Positions 1-6,843 of a stretch of 9,180 nt of DNA are shown here, piece after piece. Each line of letters opens with the position of its first letter. Positions within the stretch are counted from its first letter, which is position 1. Position numbers and translations under genes: made by a program. The notes below the pieces were generated by a model, which was not told the origin of the DNA, ran no database searches, and saw nothing but the letters and a program-made list of their open reading frames with translations. Source of the stretch: Pseudomonadota bacterium (GTDB lineage: Bacteria; Pseudomonadota; Alphaproteobacteria; Rhizobiales; Hyphomicrobiaceae); contig JAEYYQ010000276.1 of NCBI GenBank assembly GCA_023428365.1, forward strand, positions 1 through 9,180, read 5' to 3'.

Positions 1-1289
1 CCATTCTCCTCCATAAAGAAGGCCAGGATACCGAAGCCGAGCATGATCCATACGTCAAACAGCGAGTTGTTGATCGCGTAGGAGCCCAGGATCGAGAAGA
101 TCAGGATTATGGGCATCAGCAGGTCGCGCGGAGCTTTTAGAATCTTTGCTGAAACCTTGATCAGCGCCCAACCCAGCGGGAGCATGATGAGATTTGCGAG
201 GAAGAAAACAATGAACAGCGCGTAGACGTTCTCCGGAGAGTTGAGGAAGATCGTCGGTCCGGGGTTCATGTTTTTCATGAACAGAACACCGATGGCGATG
301 GCCGTAATCGAATCGCCCGGAATGCCGAACACCAGCGCCGGAATCCACGCGCCGGAAACAGCGCTATTATTCGAAGCACCAGCTTCGATAAGACCTTCCG
401 GATGGCCAGTGCCAAACTTCTCCGGTTCTTTGGAAAAGCGCTTGCTCATCGCGTATGACAGCCACGCGGCCATATCCGCGCCAGCACCGGGCAAAATGCC
501 GATGGCTGTACCAAGCGTACTTCCACGCACGATCTGCCACGGATACTGCTTTGTGAGCCGCCACATGCTGGCAAAAATGCTGCCGATCTTTTTCTGGATG
601 ATTTCCGTCGAACTCGACGGACTGATCATATGCCTCAACACCTCGGAGATCGCGAACATCCCGACAATCACCGGAATGAGCGAGATGCCGGCCATCAAGT
701 CCGGCGAACCGAAGGTCAGTCGCGGAACGGCGCCAGGATTGTTCATGCCGATCATCGCGACGATGAGGCCGATCAGGAGCGACAGGAAGCCCTTGCTAGG
801 GCTCGACGTCCCAATAAACACGGCGGCGCTGAGGCCCAGCAGCGCGATCCAAAAGAATTCAACAGCACCGAATTTCAAGGCGTAATCGGCAATCGCCGGG
901 GCGGCCACCATCAGTACCAAGCTGCCGAATAGTCCGCCGATGACCGAGAAAACCAAGCCGATCCCTAGCGCCTTCTCAGGCTCGCCCTTCAGGCTCATGC
1001 GATAGGAATCTTCGACATAAGCAGCCGAGGCGGGCGTGCCGGGAATGCGCAGGAGGCAGCCTGGAATGTCTCCAGCGAAGATTGCCATCGATGATGCGGT
1101 GACGATCGCTGCAACAGCCGGAACGGCCGGCATGAAGAACGTCAGCGGAACAAGAAGGGCAACCGCCATGGTCGCCGAGAGGCCGGGTATCGCTCCGACC
1201 ACAAGTCCATAGACCGCCGAAAAAAGGATGACGATGAGAACGCTCGGATCGAAGACCATCCCGAGCGCAGTGAGATAAGCATCAATCAC
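1..1289 (-). CDS. tctA: Tripartite tricarboxylate transporter large permease TctA (C-terminus cut by window edge)
   Basis: Large membrane subunit of a TTT-family secondary transporter. With TctB it forms the inner-membrane channel that takes carboxylates delivered by the periplasmic TctC protein, driven by an ion gradient. Read on the minus strand the frame is open from 1289 to the window edge, giving 429 codons; the family is usually about 500 residues, so roughly 70 are missing. Visible family marks are GAIPGLSATMAVALLVPLTF at residues 32-51, IPGTPASAA near residue 80, and GILPGAGADMAAW at 264-276, the second copy of the duplicated P-G-rich signature. The protein is strongly hydrophobic with many membrane segments. 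I chose the GTG at 1289: it lies 4 nt after the tctB stop, has GGTGA just upstream, and keeps the N-terminal residues that align before the first helix. The ATG at 1259 is an alternative that loses 10 residues. Family assignment is very secure; the substrate cannot be read from sequence. Confidence 0.95.
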   Translation of the reverse strand, partial: MIDAYLTALGMVFDPSVLIVILFSAVYGLVVGAIPGLSATMAVALLVPLTFFMPAVPAVAAIVTASSMAIFAGDIPGCLLRIPGTPASAAYVEDSYRMSLKGEPEKALGIGLVFSVIGGLFGSLVLMVAAPAIADYALKFGAVEFFWIALLGLSAAVFIGTSSPSKGFLSLLIGLIVAMIGMNNPGAVPRLTFGSPDLMAGISLIPVIVGMFAISEVLRHMISPSSSTEIIQKKIGSIFASMWRLTKQYPWQIVRGSTLGTAIGILPGAGADMAAWLSYAMSKRFSKEPEKFGTGHPEGLIEAGASNNSAVSGAWIPALVFGIPGDSITAIAIGVLFMKNMNPGPTIFLNSPENVYALFIVFFLANLIMLPLGWALIKVSAKILKAPRDLLMPIILIFSILGSYAINNSLFDVWIMLGFGILAFFMEEN

Positions 1290-1293
1290 GGCG

Positions 1294-1764
1294 TCACCAG
1301 CGGATAGGTTCGAGCAGCCCCCAGGGCAATTGCACCCTCAGGCCAAGATAGAACAGCGAATGTACGGCCAGTGCCATGCCAACGGCGACAGGGAGCGCGA
1401 CCGTCCAGCGGACTGCGAGCACGAGGAACAAACTGAGCAGCAACAAGGTCACCGTCGGCAGAAAGCCGAGCAAGTTCACGCAGAGAATATAAAACGCCAC
1501 ACCCGCCGGGATCATCGCAAAACGCAGCAGGTAAACGGGATCTCGCGTCCAGGACTGGAGTTCGATGAACGGCGCCTTGGCTTCTCGCACCCCTTCAACA
1601 ATCAGCACCACGGACGTAACTGCCAACAGCACAGCCAGCAGAACCGGAAAGAAACCCGGCCCGTAAATCTGTCGGCTAGGATTGGGCAATTGGAGCCCAG
1701 CGATGCCCAGGCCAATCGCAGCCAGAGCCGCAATGATGCCGAGGGTAATAGTGTTGACCTTCAC
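1294..1764 (-). CDS. tctB: Tripartite tricarboxylate transporter small membrane subunit TctB
   Basis: Small integral-membrane subunit of the TTT transporter, partner of TctA. The 156-residue product has the expected length and four hydrophobic segments, at about residues 5-25, 37-57, 80-105 and 112-145. The GPGFFPVLLA stretch after the first helix is typical of the family, where a Y/GPxxFP motif precedes helix 2. The start is a GTG at 1764 preceded by the purine-rich GGGGGAAGAG, a good ribosome-binding site. It ends 4 nt before the tctA start, which implies translational coupling, and begins 66 nt after the tctC stop across a GC-rich hairpin. The low sequence conservation of TctB makes position in the operon an important part of the call. 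Confidence 0.93.
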   Translation of the reverse strand: MKVNTITLGIIAALAAIGLGIAGLQLPNPSRQIYGPGFFPVLLAVLLAVTSVVLIVEGVREAKAPFIELQSWTRDPVYLLRFAMIPAGVAFYILCVNLLGFLPTVTLLLLSLFLVLAVRWTVALPVAVGMALAVHSLFYLGLRVQLPWGLLEPIRW

Positions 1765-1790
1765 AACTCTTCCCCCACGCAGCAGGCTGC

Positions 1791-1812
1791 CCCGGAGCGA
1801 CGACGCACCGGG
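1791..1812 (-). promoter_or_regulatory. GC-rich hairpin between tctC and tctB
   Basis: The plus strand reads CCCGG-A-GCG-ACGA-CGC-A-CCGGG, a stem of 5 + 3 base pairs with one A/A mismatch (T/T in the transcript) and a 4-nt loop. It is the only clear structure in the 66-nt tctC-tctB spacer. It has no following T-run, so it is not a strong intrinsic terminator. In binding-protein transport operons, such hairpins after the binding-protein gene commonly protect the upstream mRNA or attenuate downstream genes so that binding protein exceeds permease. That role is inference here. Confidence 0.45.
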
Positions 1813-1830
1813 ACAGACAAACGAGGCAAA

Positions 1831-2799
1831 TTAATCGCGCTGGCGGATACCGATGGCCTTCATCACATCGCCGGTCTGGGTGAAGTCCTTGTCGAGATAG
1901 GCCGCAAAATCATCACCGGCAGCCCAAACCATACCGAAACCGCGGCCTTTCATTGTCTTCGCGAAGTTCTCGGAGTCGTAGACCTTCTTCAACGCCGTCG
2001 TCAGGCGCTCGCGCACATCGTTTGGCAGCTTAGGCGGTGCAACGATACCACGCCAAGCGCCTGCGCTGTAATTTGCACCGAGTGCCTCGTTGGCCGTCGG
2101 CACATTCGGGAAAGCCGCGGTCCGCTCACTGCCGATCGTGGCGAGCGCCCGTACCTTACCTGCCTCGACCATCGCTGCACCTTCCGGCAGCGACGAGGCA
2201 ACAATCTCTACACCACCAGCCGCGAGTTGCTGGAAGCCCGGTGCGGCACCCTGCGTTGGTACGAGCGTGACCTTGGTCGGATCGATGCCCATGGAATGTA
2301 GCAGACCACCAAATGCCAGATGCGCGGCTCCGCCAATCGGCACGCCCGACATCTTATACGCGCCCGACTTGCCGTCGCGGATGGCGTCGACAACTTCCTT
2401 CGCCGTCTTCCACTCGGACGAAGCGTTCACATGGATCGCGCTCGGATCGAAGTTCACAAGCGCGATCGGGGTGTAGTCCTTCCAGGTGATGTCGCCGGTC
2501 GCACCCCAGTAATAGGTCGAGAGTTCCGTTGTCGCGAGGCCGATCGTGTATCCGTCGGGCGCAGCCTTCGAAATTTCCGCATGTGCGATAACGCCACCGG
2601 CGCCGACGCGATTGACGACATTGACCGGCTTGCCCAGTTCCTGCTCCAGGCCACCCGCAATCAGACGCGCCACCGCATCCGTCCCGCCGCCTGCTGCCCA
2701 AGGCACGATCAGCGTGATCGGACGATCCGGAAACTGAGCCTGCGCGACAACAGCCGAAGCAGCCAGCGCTGCAGCGGCGAGAGCAATTCGTTTCAGCAT
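1831..2799 (-). CDS. tctC: Periplasmic tricarboxylate-binding protein, TctC/Bug family
   Basis: Periplasmic substrate-binding protein that captures a carboxylate and delivers it to TctAB. The open frame extends upstream to 2877, but the ATG at 2799 is the likely start. GGGAGGA lies 6 nt upstream of it, and the product then begins MLKRIALAAAALAASAVVAQAQ, a clean Sec signal peptide with probable cleavage after AQA (residue 21). The mature protein would be about 301 residues, and the 322-residue precursor is normal for Bug proteins. Family marks are FPDRPITLIVPWAAGGGTD at 23-41 (the conserved VP..AGG..D substrate loop with D41), a GAGGVIAHAEISKAAPDGYT stretch with the usual APDGYT, and a terminal helical region. 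It is the first gene of tctCBA and lies divergent from an MFS exporter. Bug proteins are numerous and bind varied acids, so citrate binding should not be assumed. Confidence 0.95.
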   Translation of the reverse strand: MLKRIALAAAALAASAVVAQAQFPDRPITLIVPWAAGGGTDAVARLIAGGLEQELGKPVNVVNRVGAGGVIAHAEISKAAPDGYTIGLATTELSTYYWGATGDITWKDYTPIALVNFDPSAIHVNASSEWKTAKEVVDAIRDGKSGAYKMSGVPIGGAAHLAFGGLLHSMGIDPTKVTLVPTQGAAPGFQQLAAGGVEIVASSLPEGAAMVEAGKVRALATIGSERTAAFPNVPTANEALGANYSAGAWRGIVAPPKLPNDVRERLTTALKKVYDSENFAKTMKGRGFGMVWAAGDDFAAYLDKDFTQTGDVMKAIGIRQRD

Positions 2800-2805
2800 C
2801 TGCAT

Positions 2806-2812
2806 TCCTCCC
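2806..2812 (-). promoter_or_regulatory. Ribosome-binding site deciding the tctC start
   Basis: On the minus strand GGGAGGA is followed directly by ATGCAG and then ATG. The first ATG (2805) would have no spacer, whereas the second (2799) has a 6-nt spacer. This supports MLKRIAL as the N-terminus rather than either the 2805 ATG or the longer reading from 2877. Confidence 0.7.
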
Positions 2813-2868
2813 ATGGGAACATTATCCCGGCGCTCCAGACCCCGGGCTATTGTGCGCGAAGGTAACGC

Positions 2869-2891
2869 ATATTGCATGGAAAGTGCAATAT
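2869..2891. promoter_or_regulatory. Perfect 8-bp inverted repeat, candidate operator upstream of tctC
   Basis: ATATTGCA (2869-2876), 7-nt spacer TGGAAAG, then TGCAATAT (2884-2891). The arms are exact reverse complements, with a centre-to-centre distance of 15 bp. The site is 70-92 bp upstream of the tctC ATG, where an operator or activator site would be expected. On the minus strand the TTGCAC inside it could also serve as a weak -35 element, though no good -10 follows. The symmetry suggests a dimeric regulator; none is encoded in the window, and I cannot assign a regulator family. Confidence 0.45.
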
Positions 2892-3047
2892 CTCGATCGG
2901 TGCTATGTCGATCTCGGCATTTCAGCGCTTACATGATTGCGATCCGGCTCCGCATCGGCGGTCCAATCCGCATGAAATCCGAGCCCACATTTGGCGATGC
3001 CGACATCTGTTCAAGTTGGCGCAGTGACGTCGCAGGCTGCGGGCGCC

Positions 3048-3069
3048 TACCTTCCGGCTCGGAACGGTA
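3048..3069. promoter_or_regulatory. Imperfect inverted repeat upstream of the MFS exporter
   Basis: TACC-TTCCG, loop GCT, then CGGAA-C-GGTA: nine complementary pairs with one bulged C. It ends 58 bp before the MFS start codon. It could be a repressor operator, as is common for efflux genes controlled by TetR- or MarR-type proteins, or an RNA hairpin in the leader. The downstream AATTGTTGT is moderately T-rich but not a terminator tract. No regulator gene is adjacent. Confidence 0.3.
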
Positions 3070-3127
3070 AATTGTTGTCGTCATCCGGAGAGCTCCCACC
3101 TAATGTACCCAGCTATGCGGGGTAAGC

Positions 3128-4609
3128 ATGAATAACGATATTGAGCCAAAGCGTTCCTCCGGCCAGCTATTCCTCACCGTCTTTCCCTCCATCATGCTGC
3201 CGATGTTCCTCGCGGTGGTTGACCAGACCATCGTAGCCACGGCGCTTCCGGCGATCGCCGCCTCGCTCGGGGGCGTCGAGCGCGTTTCGTGGGTGGTCGT
3301 CGCCTACCTCATCGCCGGCACGATCGCCGCTCCCGTCTACGGCCAGCTGCGTGACGTTTACGGCGGCAAGCGCGTGATGTTCTTTGCGCTCGGCATCTTT
3401 CTCGCCGCTTCGCTCCTGTGCGCTGCGGCTACCAGCGTCGAGATGCTGGTGATGGCGCGCGTCCTGCAGGGCTTCGGCGGCGGCGGCTTGATGACGCTGT
3501 CGCAGGCCCTGATCGGCGAGACCATTCCGCCACGCGAGCGCGCCCACTACCAAGGCTATCTCGCCGGGGTCATGGTCACCTCGAGCACATTTGGGCCTGT
3601 TGTCGGTGGCTATCTCACCGCCCACTTCGGCTGGCGCAGCGTCTTTCTGATCAATCTTCCCCTCGGTGTCATCGCCGTCGTGCTGATGCTGCGCCTTGTG
3701 CCACGGCCTACCCGCGACCAGCCCTGGACGTTCGATGGCATGGGCCTGGCTCTCTTTGTCGCCTTCATCGTGCCGCTGCTGCTGGCCCTTGAACAAGCGC
3801 AACGCATGAGCGCCAGCAGTCTGCTCGCATTCGCGCTGCTCATGGCTCTAAGCTTGGCCGCTCTCATTGCACTCGTGCGTCAGGAACGACGCGCGGCATT
3901 CCCGCTGCTGCCCATTTCCCTTCTGCGCCAGCCCACCATCTGGCGCAGCGACGCCCTGGCTGCATGTCACGGCGCCACGCTCGTATCGCTCATTACCTTC
4001 CTTCCCATCTACCTGCGGGTCGTACGCGGAGCCTCGGCGTCCGAGACCGGACTCTTGCTGCTGCCGCTGATGTTTGGCATCGGTATTGGCTCCATGGTGA
4101 CCGGCCGTATCGTCACCAGGACAGGGCTCACGGCCATATTTCCTTCGGTCGGCTTGATTTTCGCGACAGCTTCGCTGTTGGCGCTCGGCCTCCTCGCAGA
4201 CGACATGAGTACGCGGCAACTGAGCTTCTACTTATTCGGCAACGGCCTGTTCATGGGCACCGTGATGGGCGTTGTACAGGTCACAGTGCAGAACGCCGCC
4301 GGCTCTGGGTCGCTTGGTTCCGCGGCGGCCTCCGTGCAACTCTCGCGCTCGATCGGTGCCGCTGTCGGCACCGCTCTCGTCGGTACTGTGCTGTTCGCCG
4401 GCCTCGCGCTCAGTGGCCCAGACACCACCGCGCTGTTCGATGCGCTGCTTCAGCAAGATACGGGCACGCTCGCAGCCCTGCCTCCCGCCCGCCAGGTCAT
4501 TGTACAGTCCGAGATTGCTGCAGCTTTCCGAGCGGCCTTCCTGACCATTGCCGCTTTCGCGGCGATCGGTACGGCGTTGGCGTGGTCGATCCCCGCGCGC
4601 CGGTTGTAA
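3128..4609 (+). CDS. MFS drug-type exporter, DHA2 (EmrB/QacA-like) 14-TM family
   Basis: Inner-membrane proton-coupled antiporter of the major facilitator superfamily. The 493-residue length and about 14 hydrophobic segments fit the DHA2 family. Motifs are VDQTIVATALP at residues 31-41 (the DHA2 D1 motif, with D32), GQLRDVYGGKR at 72-82 (motif A), RVLQGFGGGG at 111-120 (motif B with R111), and G147...GP156-157...GG160-161 with FGWRSVFLINLPLG just after (motif C, the antiporter signature). The start ATG has GGGG five bases upstream, a modest ribosome-binding site. There is no EmrA-type membrane-fusion partner next to it, so it may act alone. It is divergent from tctC and convergent with the helicase, so probably monocistronic. 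The exported compound cannot be told from sequence; multidrug export is only the family default. Confidence 0.93.
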   Translation: MNNDIEPKRSSGQLFLTVFPSIMLPMFLAVVDQTIVATALPAIAASLGGVERVSWVVVAYLIAGTIAAPVYGQLRDVYGGKRVMFFALGIFLAASLLCAAATSVEMLVMARVLQGFGGGGLMTLSQALIGETIPPRERAHYQGYLAGVMVTSSTFGPVVGGYLTAHFGWRSVFLINLPLGVIAVVLMLRLVPRPTRDQPWTFDGMGLALFVAFIVPLLLALEQAQRMSASSLLAFALLMALSLAALIALVRQERRAAFPLLPISLLRQPTIWRSDALAACHGATLVSLITFLPIYLRVVRGASASETGLLLLPLMFGIGIGSMVTGRIVTRTGLTAIFPSVGLIFATASLLALGLLADDMSTRQLSFYLFGNGLFMGTVMGVVQVTVQNAAGSGSLGSAAASVQLSRSIGAAVGTALVGTVLFAGLALSGPDTTALFDALLQQDTGTLAALPPARQVIVQSEIAAAFRAAFLTIAAFAAIGTALAWSIPARRL

Positions 4610-4636
4610 CAACGCCTTTGCCGAGGAATATTCAAC

Positions 4637-4650
4637 CTATCGGCTGATAG
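4637..4650. terminator. Small hairpin between convergent MFS and helicase genes
   Basis: CTATC-GGCT-GATAG, a 5-bp perfect stem with a 4-nt loop, lies centrally in the 53-bp gap between the two convergent stop codons. It has no T-run on either strand, so it is at best a weak bidirectional terminator or an mRNA 3'-end structure. It is called mainly from position. Confidence 0.2.
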
Positions 4651-4662
4651 TCGCCAACGACC

Positions 4663-6654
4663 TCATTTGTCTTGGGCGACGCGGTGTTTTCGCTTGCGCA
4701 TATTTTTCGCGTCGGAACCCTTCCGTTCGGGTTGTCCGCCTGAGCTGCGATCGTCTTTCCGCCCCGTCTTGTCAGCGAACTTGCGGGCGGCCGGACGTGG
4801 CCCGGATTGCGACCTATCGCGATCCCGCCATGGTTTTTTGGGGCGATGTTCGTTGCGCGCTGGCGCCGCGGGGCTCGCGGTTGACTGCGGCAAGGCGTTG
4901 ATCGCTGCAGCGACGGCAGCATCGTCTTGGCTGCTGGACGCGCCGACGCGGGAGATATTACCTTCCTTGTTTTTATTCGCGCGCACGGCGTCGGCGAAGT
5001 GATCCGCATGGTTGGCTGCGATTTCAAATCGGGTCTCGCGGTCGGAAATTTTGATCGCACCGATTTCGGATTTGGAAATGCCACCGGCCTTGCAGATCAA
5101 CGGCAGGATCCACTTCGGATCGGCGTTGCGTTCACGGCCGATGTTGAGGCGGAACCATATCATCTCGCGGTTGTCGTCGCGGCGCGGACGCGGCGGTCGC
5201 GAACCGTGGCCTTCAAATGCGGTTCCGGCATCCGAACGATCACGATGCTCACGGCGCTCCCGAAGACGGGAATCGCTGCGCGGACGCTCGAAACGGGTGC
5301 CTCGGTCCTGCATGCGCCCGCGGTCATGGCGGCGTGGCGGACCGGTGTCCTCGGCCAGATCTTCCGGCTCGGGCAAACGTGCACGATGCAGTCGTACCAA
5401 TGCGAGGGCGATATCGTCGGCGCTGCGGCCAGCCTGGAGGCTTCTTGCGAGCGCGACTTCCGGTTCCGTCGCGACATCGGTGAAAATGGGATCGGAGAGA
5501 AACCGCTCCTGATCCCGGGCGTGAACTTCGTCCGCTGTCGGCGCTGGCGCCCAAGTCACTTGCAAGCGCGCAGCACCGAGCAAGGCCTCGGCCTTACGGC
5601 GGCGGTTGAACGGCACGATGAGAACGCACATGCCTTTCTTACCGGCACGCCCCGTGCGGCCAGAGCGATGCAGCAGGGTTTCGCGGTCGTTCGGCAACTC
5701 GCCGTGAATGACGAGCGCGAGATCCGGCAGATCGAGGCCACGCGCGGCGACGTCGGTCGCAACCAGAACTCTGGCGCGACCATCGCGAACGGCGACCAGC
5801 GCCTGCGAGCGTTCATGCTGAGTCAATTCGCCAGATAGCGCGACTGCCGCAAAACCACGCTCGACCAGGCGCGCATGCATACGCTTGACAGATTCACGCG
5901 TGGTGCAGAACACCAGCGACGCGCGAGGTTCATAGTAGCGCAGCACGTTGACGACGGCATTTTCCACGTCATTCGGGGCGACCTTGATGGCGCGATATTC
6001 AATGTCGGCGTGCTGTTCATTCCGCTGGATGGTTTCGATGCGCACAGCGTCGCGCTGATAGCGCTTGGCCATCATTTCAATGTCACGCGGCATGGTCGCC
6101 GAGAACAGCAGCGTCTGGCGTTCGGCCGGTGTCGTCTCGAGAATGAACTCGAGATCCTCGCGAAAACCCAGGTCGAGCATTTCGTCGGCCTCATCGAGCA
6201 CAATGGCTTTCAGCCTGCTCAGATCAAGGCGCTTTCGTTCAATGTGGTCGCGCAGGCGTCCGGGCGTACCGACCACGATGTGAGCGCCGAAGTTCAGCTG
6301 ACGAGCTTCCGCGCGGGCGTCCATGCCACCCACGCAGGTGATGATTTTCGCGCCCGTTTCAGCGTAGAGCCAGACGAGTTCGCGCTGCACCTGCATGGCG
6401 AGTTCGCGTGTTGGCGCGATGATCAGGGCGAGCGGTTCGGCCGCCCGCTCGAAGTGTTCCGCATCTGCGAGCAGCGTCGTTGCAATGGTCAGGCCGAAGG
6501 CAACGGTTTTGCCGGATCCGGTCTGAGCCGAGACCAGCAGGTCGCGGTTGCGGGCGGTGTCTTCAAGAACGGCAAGTTGTACCGCGGTCGGCGTCTCGTA
6601 ATTGCGGGCAGCAAGCGCACGGTCGAGCGCCGGGTTGGTCGACGGGAAGGTCAT
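4663..6654 (-). CDS. DEAD-box ATP-dependent RNA helicase with DbpA-type RNA-binding domain (DeaD/CsdA-like)
   Basis: Cytoplasmic ATP-dependent RNA helicase, probably for ribosome assembly, mRNA turnover or cold adaptation. All core motifs are intact: Q-motif region ending at Q26, motif I AQTGSGKT 43-50, Ia PTREL 81-85, Ib TPGRL 130-134, II DEAD 154-157, III SAT 185-187, V ATDVAARGLD 299-308, VI HRSGRTGR 329-336. A basic, R/D/G-rich disordered linker follows (about 438-495). Then comes a compact domain at about 498-571, starting MIWFRLNIG and containing GGISKSEIGAI, which matches the DbpA RNA-binding fold. A Lys/Arg/Ser-rich tail runs to 663. The order resembles DeaD/CsdA more than RhlE. True E. 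coli DbpA is much shorter, and specificity for the 23S hairpin 92 cannot be assumed. The ATG at 6654 has no clear Shine-Dalgarno sequence but sits right before the Q motif, so the start is likely correct. Confidence 0.95.
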   Translation of the reverse strand: MTFPSTNPALDRALAARNYETPTAVQLAVLEDTARNRDLLVSAQTGSGKTVAFGLTIATTLLADAEHFERAAEPLALIIAPTRELAMQVQRELVWLYAETGAKIITCVGGMDARAEARQLNFGAHIVVGTPGRLRDHIERKRLDLSRLKAIVLDEADEMLDLGFREDLEFILETTPAERQTLLFSATMPRDIEMMAKRYQRDAVRIETIQRNEQHADIEYRAIKVAPNDVENAVVNVLRYYEPRASLVFCTTRESVKRMHARLVERGFAAVALSGELTQHERSQALVAVRDGRARVLVATDVAARGLDLPDLALVIHGELPNDRETLLHRSGRTGRAGKKGMCVLIVPFNRRRKAEALLGAARLQVTWAPAPTADEVHARDQERFLSDPIFTDVATEPEVALARSLQAGRSADDIALALVRLHRARLPEPEDLAEDTGPPRRHDRGRMQDRGTRFERPRSDSRLRERREHRDRSDAGTAFEGHGSRPPRPRRDDNREMIWFRLNIGRERNADPKWILPLICKAGGISKSEIGAIKISDRETRFEIAANHADHFADAVRANKNKEGNISRVGASSSQDDAAVAAAINALPQSTASPAAPARNEHRPKKPWRDRDRSQSGPRPAARKFADKTGRKDDRSSGGQPERKGSDAKNMRKRKHRVAQDK

Positions 6655-6676
6655 AAGGGGACAGATCTTTGGCTAG

Positions 6677-6690
6677 GGCCTATTGAGGCC
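6677..6690 (-). promoter_or_regulatory. Hairpin in the probable 5' leader of the helicase mRNA
   Basis: GGCCT-ATTG-AGGCC (plus-strand reading) forms a 5-bp perfect stem with a 4-nt loop, 22-36 nt upstream of the helicase ATG. The leader lacks an obvious Shine-Dalgarno sequence. DEAD-box helicase genes in other bacteria are often controlled through long structured leaders. Whether this small element matters is inference. Confidence 0.2.
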
Positions 6691-6720
6691 GATGTCGGGT
6701 GACCTGTCCAGCGCACCCAA

Positions 6721-6843
6721 ATGCCGAGCTTCTCGAAGAAGCTTAACGCCGCCAAGTCTTTAGTGGATATCCGCGTAACTCAAGCCGGCACAAAAAGATA
6801 CGGCCAACTCGTCGCGGGGGTCGCGGGCCTGACGGAAGGGTGA
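6721..6843 (+). CDS. Possible small ORF, 40 aa, unrecognised
   Basis: An ATG-initiated plus-strand frame of 40 residues runs from MPSFSKKLNAAKSL to GQLVAGVAGLTEG and ends in TGA. It occupies the otherwise empty gap between the helicase and acyl-CoA dehydrogenase genes, which both run the other way. It has a basic N-terminal half and a glycine/alanine-rich end, and no signal peptide, cysteine pair or family motif. There is no good ribosome-binding site (GGTGA lies about 20 nt upstream). A hairpin spans its second to seventh codons. It is more likely chance than gene. Confidence 0.12.
   Translation: MPSFSKKLNAAKSLVDIRVTQAGTKRYGQLVAGVAGLTEG
6727..6743. repeat. Perfect 7-bp inverted repeat in the helicase/dehydrogenase gap
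   Basis: AGCTTCT-CGA-AGAAGCT is a perfect 7-bp stem with a 3-nt loop, about 73 bp upstream of the helicase start. It could be an operator or a leader hairpin for the helicase transcript, or a residual transcript end for the dehydrogenase. No T-tract follows on either strand, so an intrinsic terminator is unlikely. Confidence 0.3.

Larger units (their letters stand above)
2800..3127. other. Divergent intergenic region between tctC and the MFS gene
   Basis: This 328-bp stretch must hold promoters for both divergent genes. It contains the tctC ribosome-binding site, a perfect inverted repeat (2869-2891) and an imperfect one (3048-3069). No convincing -35/-10 pair was found for either direction. 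The open frame running through 2813-3070 on the plus strand lacks family features and overlaps the tctC leader, so I do not regard it as a gene. In a minus-strand frame, roughly 2933-3040 can be read without a stop, but it resembles nothing I recognise. Confidence 0.6.

Noticed and set aside
241..885. Plus-strand open frame of 214 codons
   Set aside because: It lies entirely antisense to tctA, whose frame shows clear family motifs throughout; the plus-strand translation has no recognisable domain.
1330..2301. Long plus-strand open frame of 323 codons
   Set aside because: It spans tctB and most of tctC in antisense, is rich in His/Arg/Gln as shadows of GC-rich genes are, and crosses a genuine intergenic gap.
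2813..3070. Plus-strand frame of 85 codons in the divergent intergenic region
   Set aside because: It overlaps the tctC leader and the inverted repeat, has no ribosome-binding site or recognisable motif, and the region is needed for two promoters.
3167..3802. Minus-strand open frame of 211 codons
   Set aside because: Antisense to the MFS gene; highly charged composition with no motif, a typical shadow of a membrane-protein gene.
4927..5838. Plus-strand open frame of 303 codons
   Set aside because: Antisense to the helicase, which has every DEAD-box motif intact; no domain is visible in the plus-strand product.
5875..6702. Plus-strand open frame of 275 codons
   Set aside because: Antisense shadow of the helicase N-terminal half, running out into its leader; no family features.
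6811..6827. Short tandem repeat GTCGCGGG spaced by 9 nt
   Set aside because: Only two copies of eight bases in GC-rich DNA; expected by chance.
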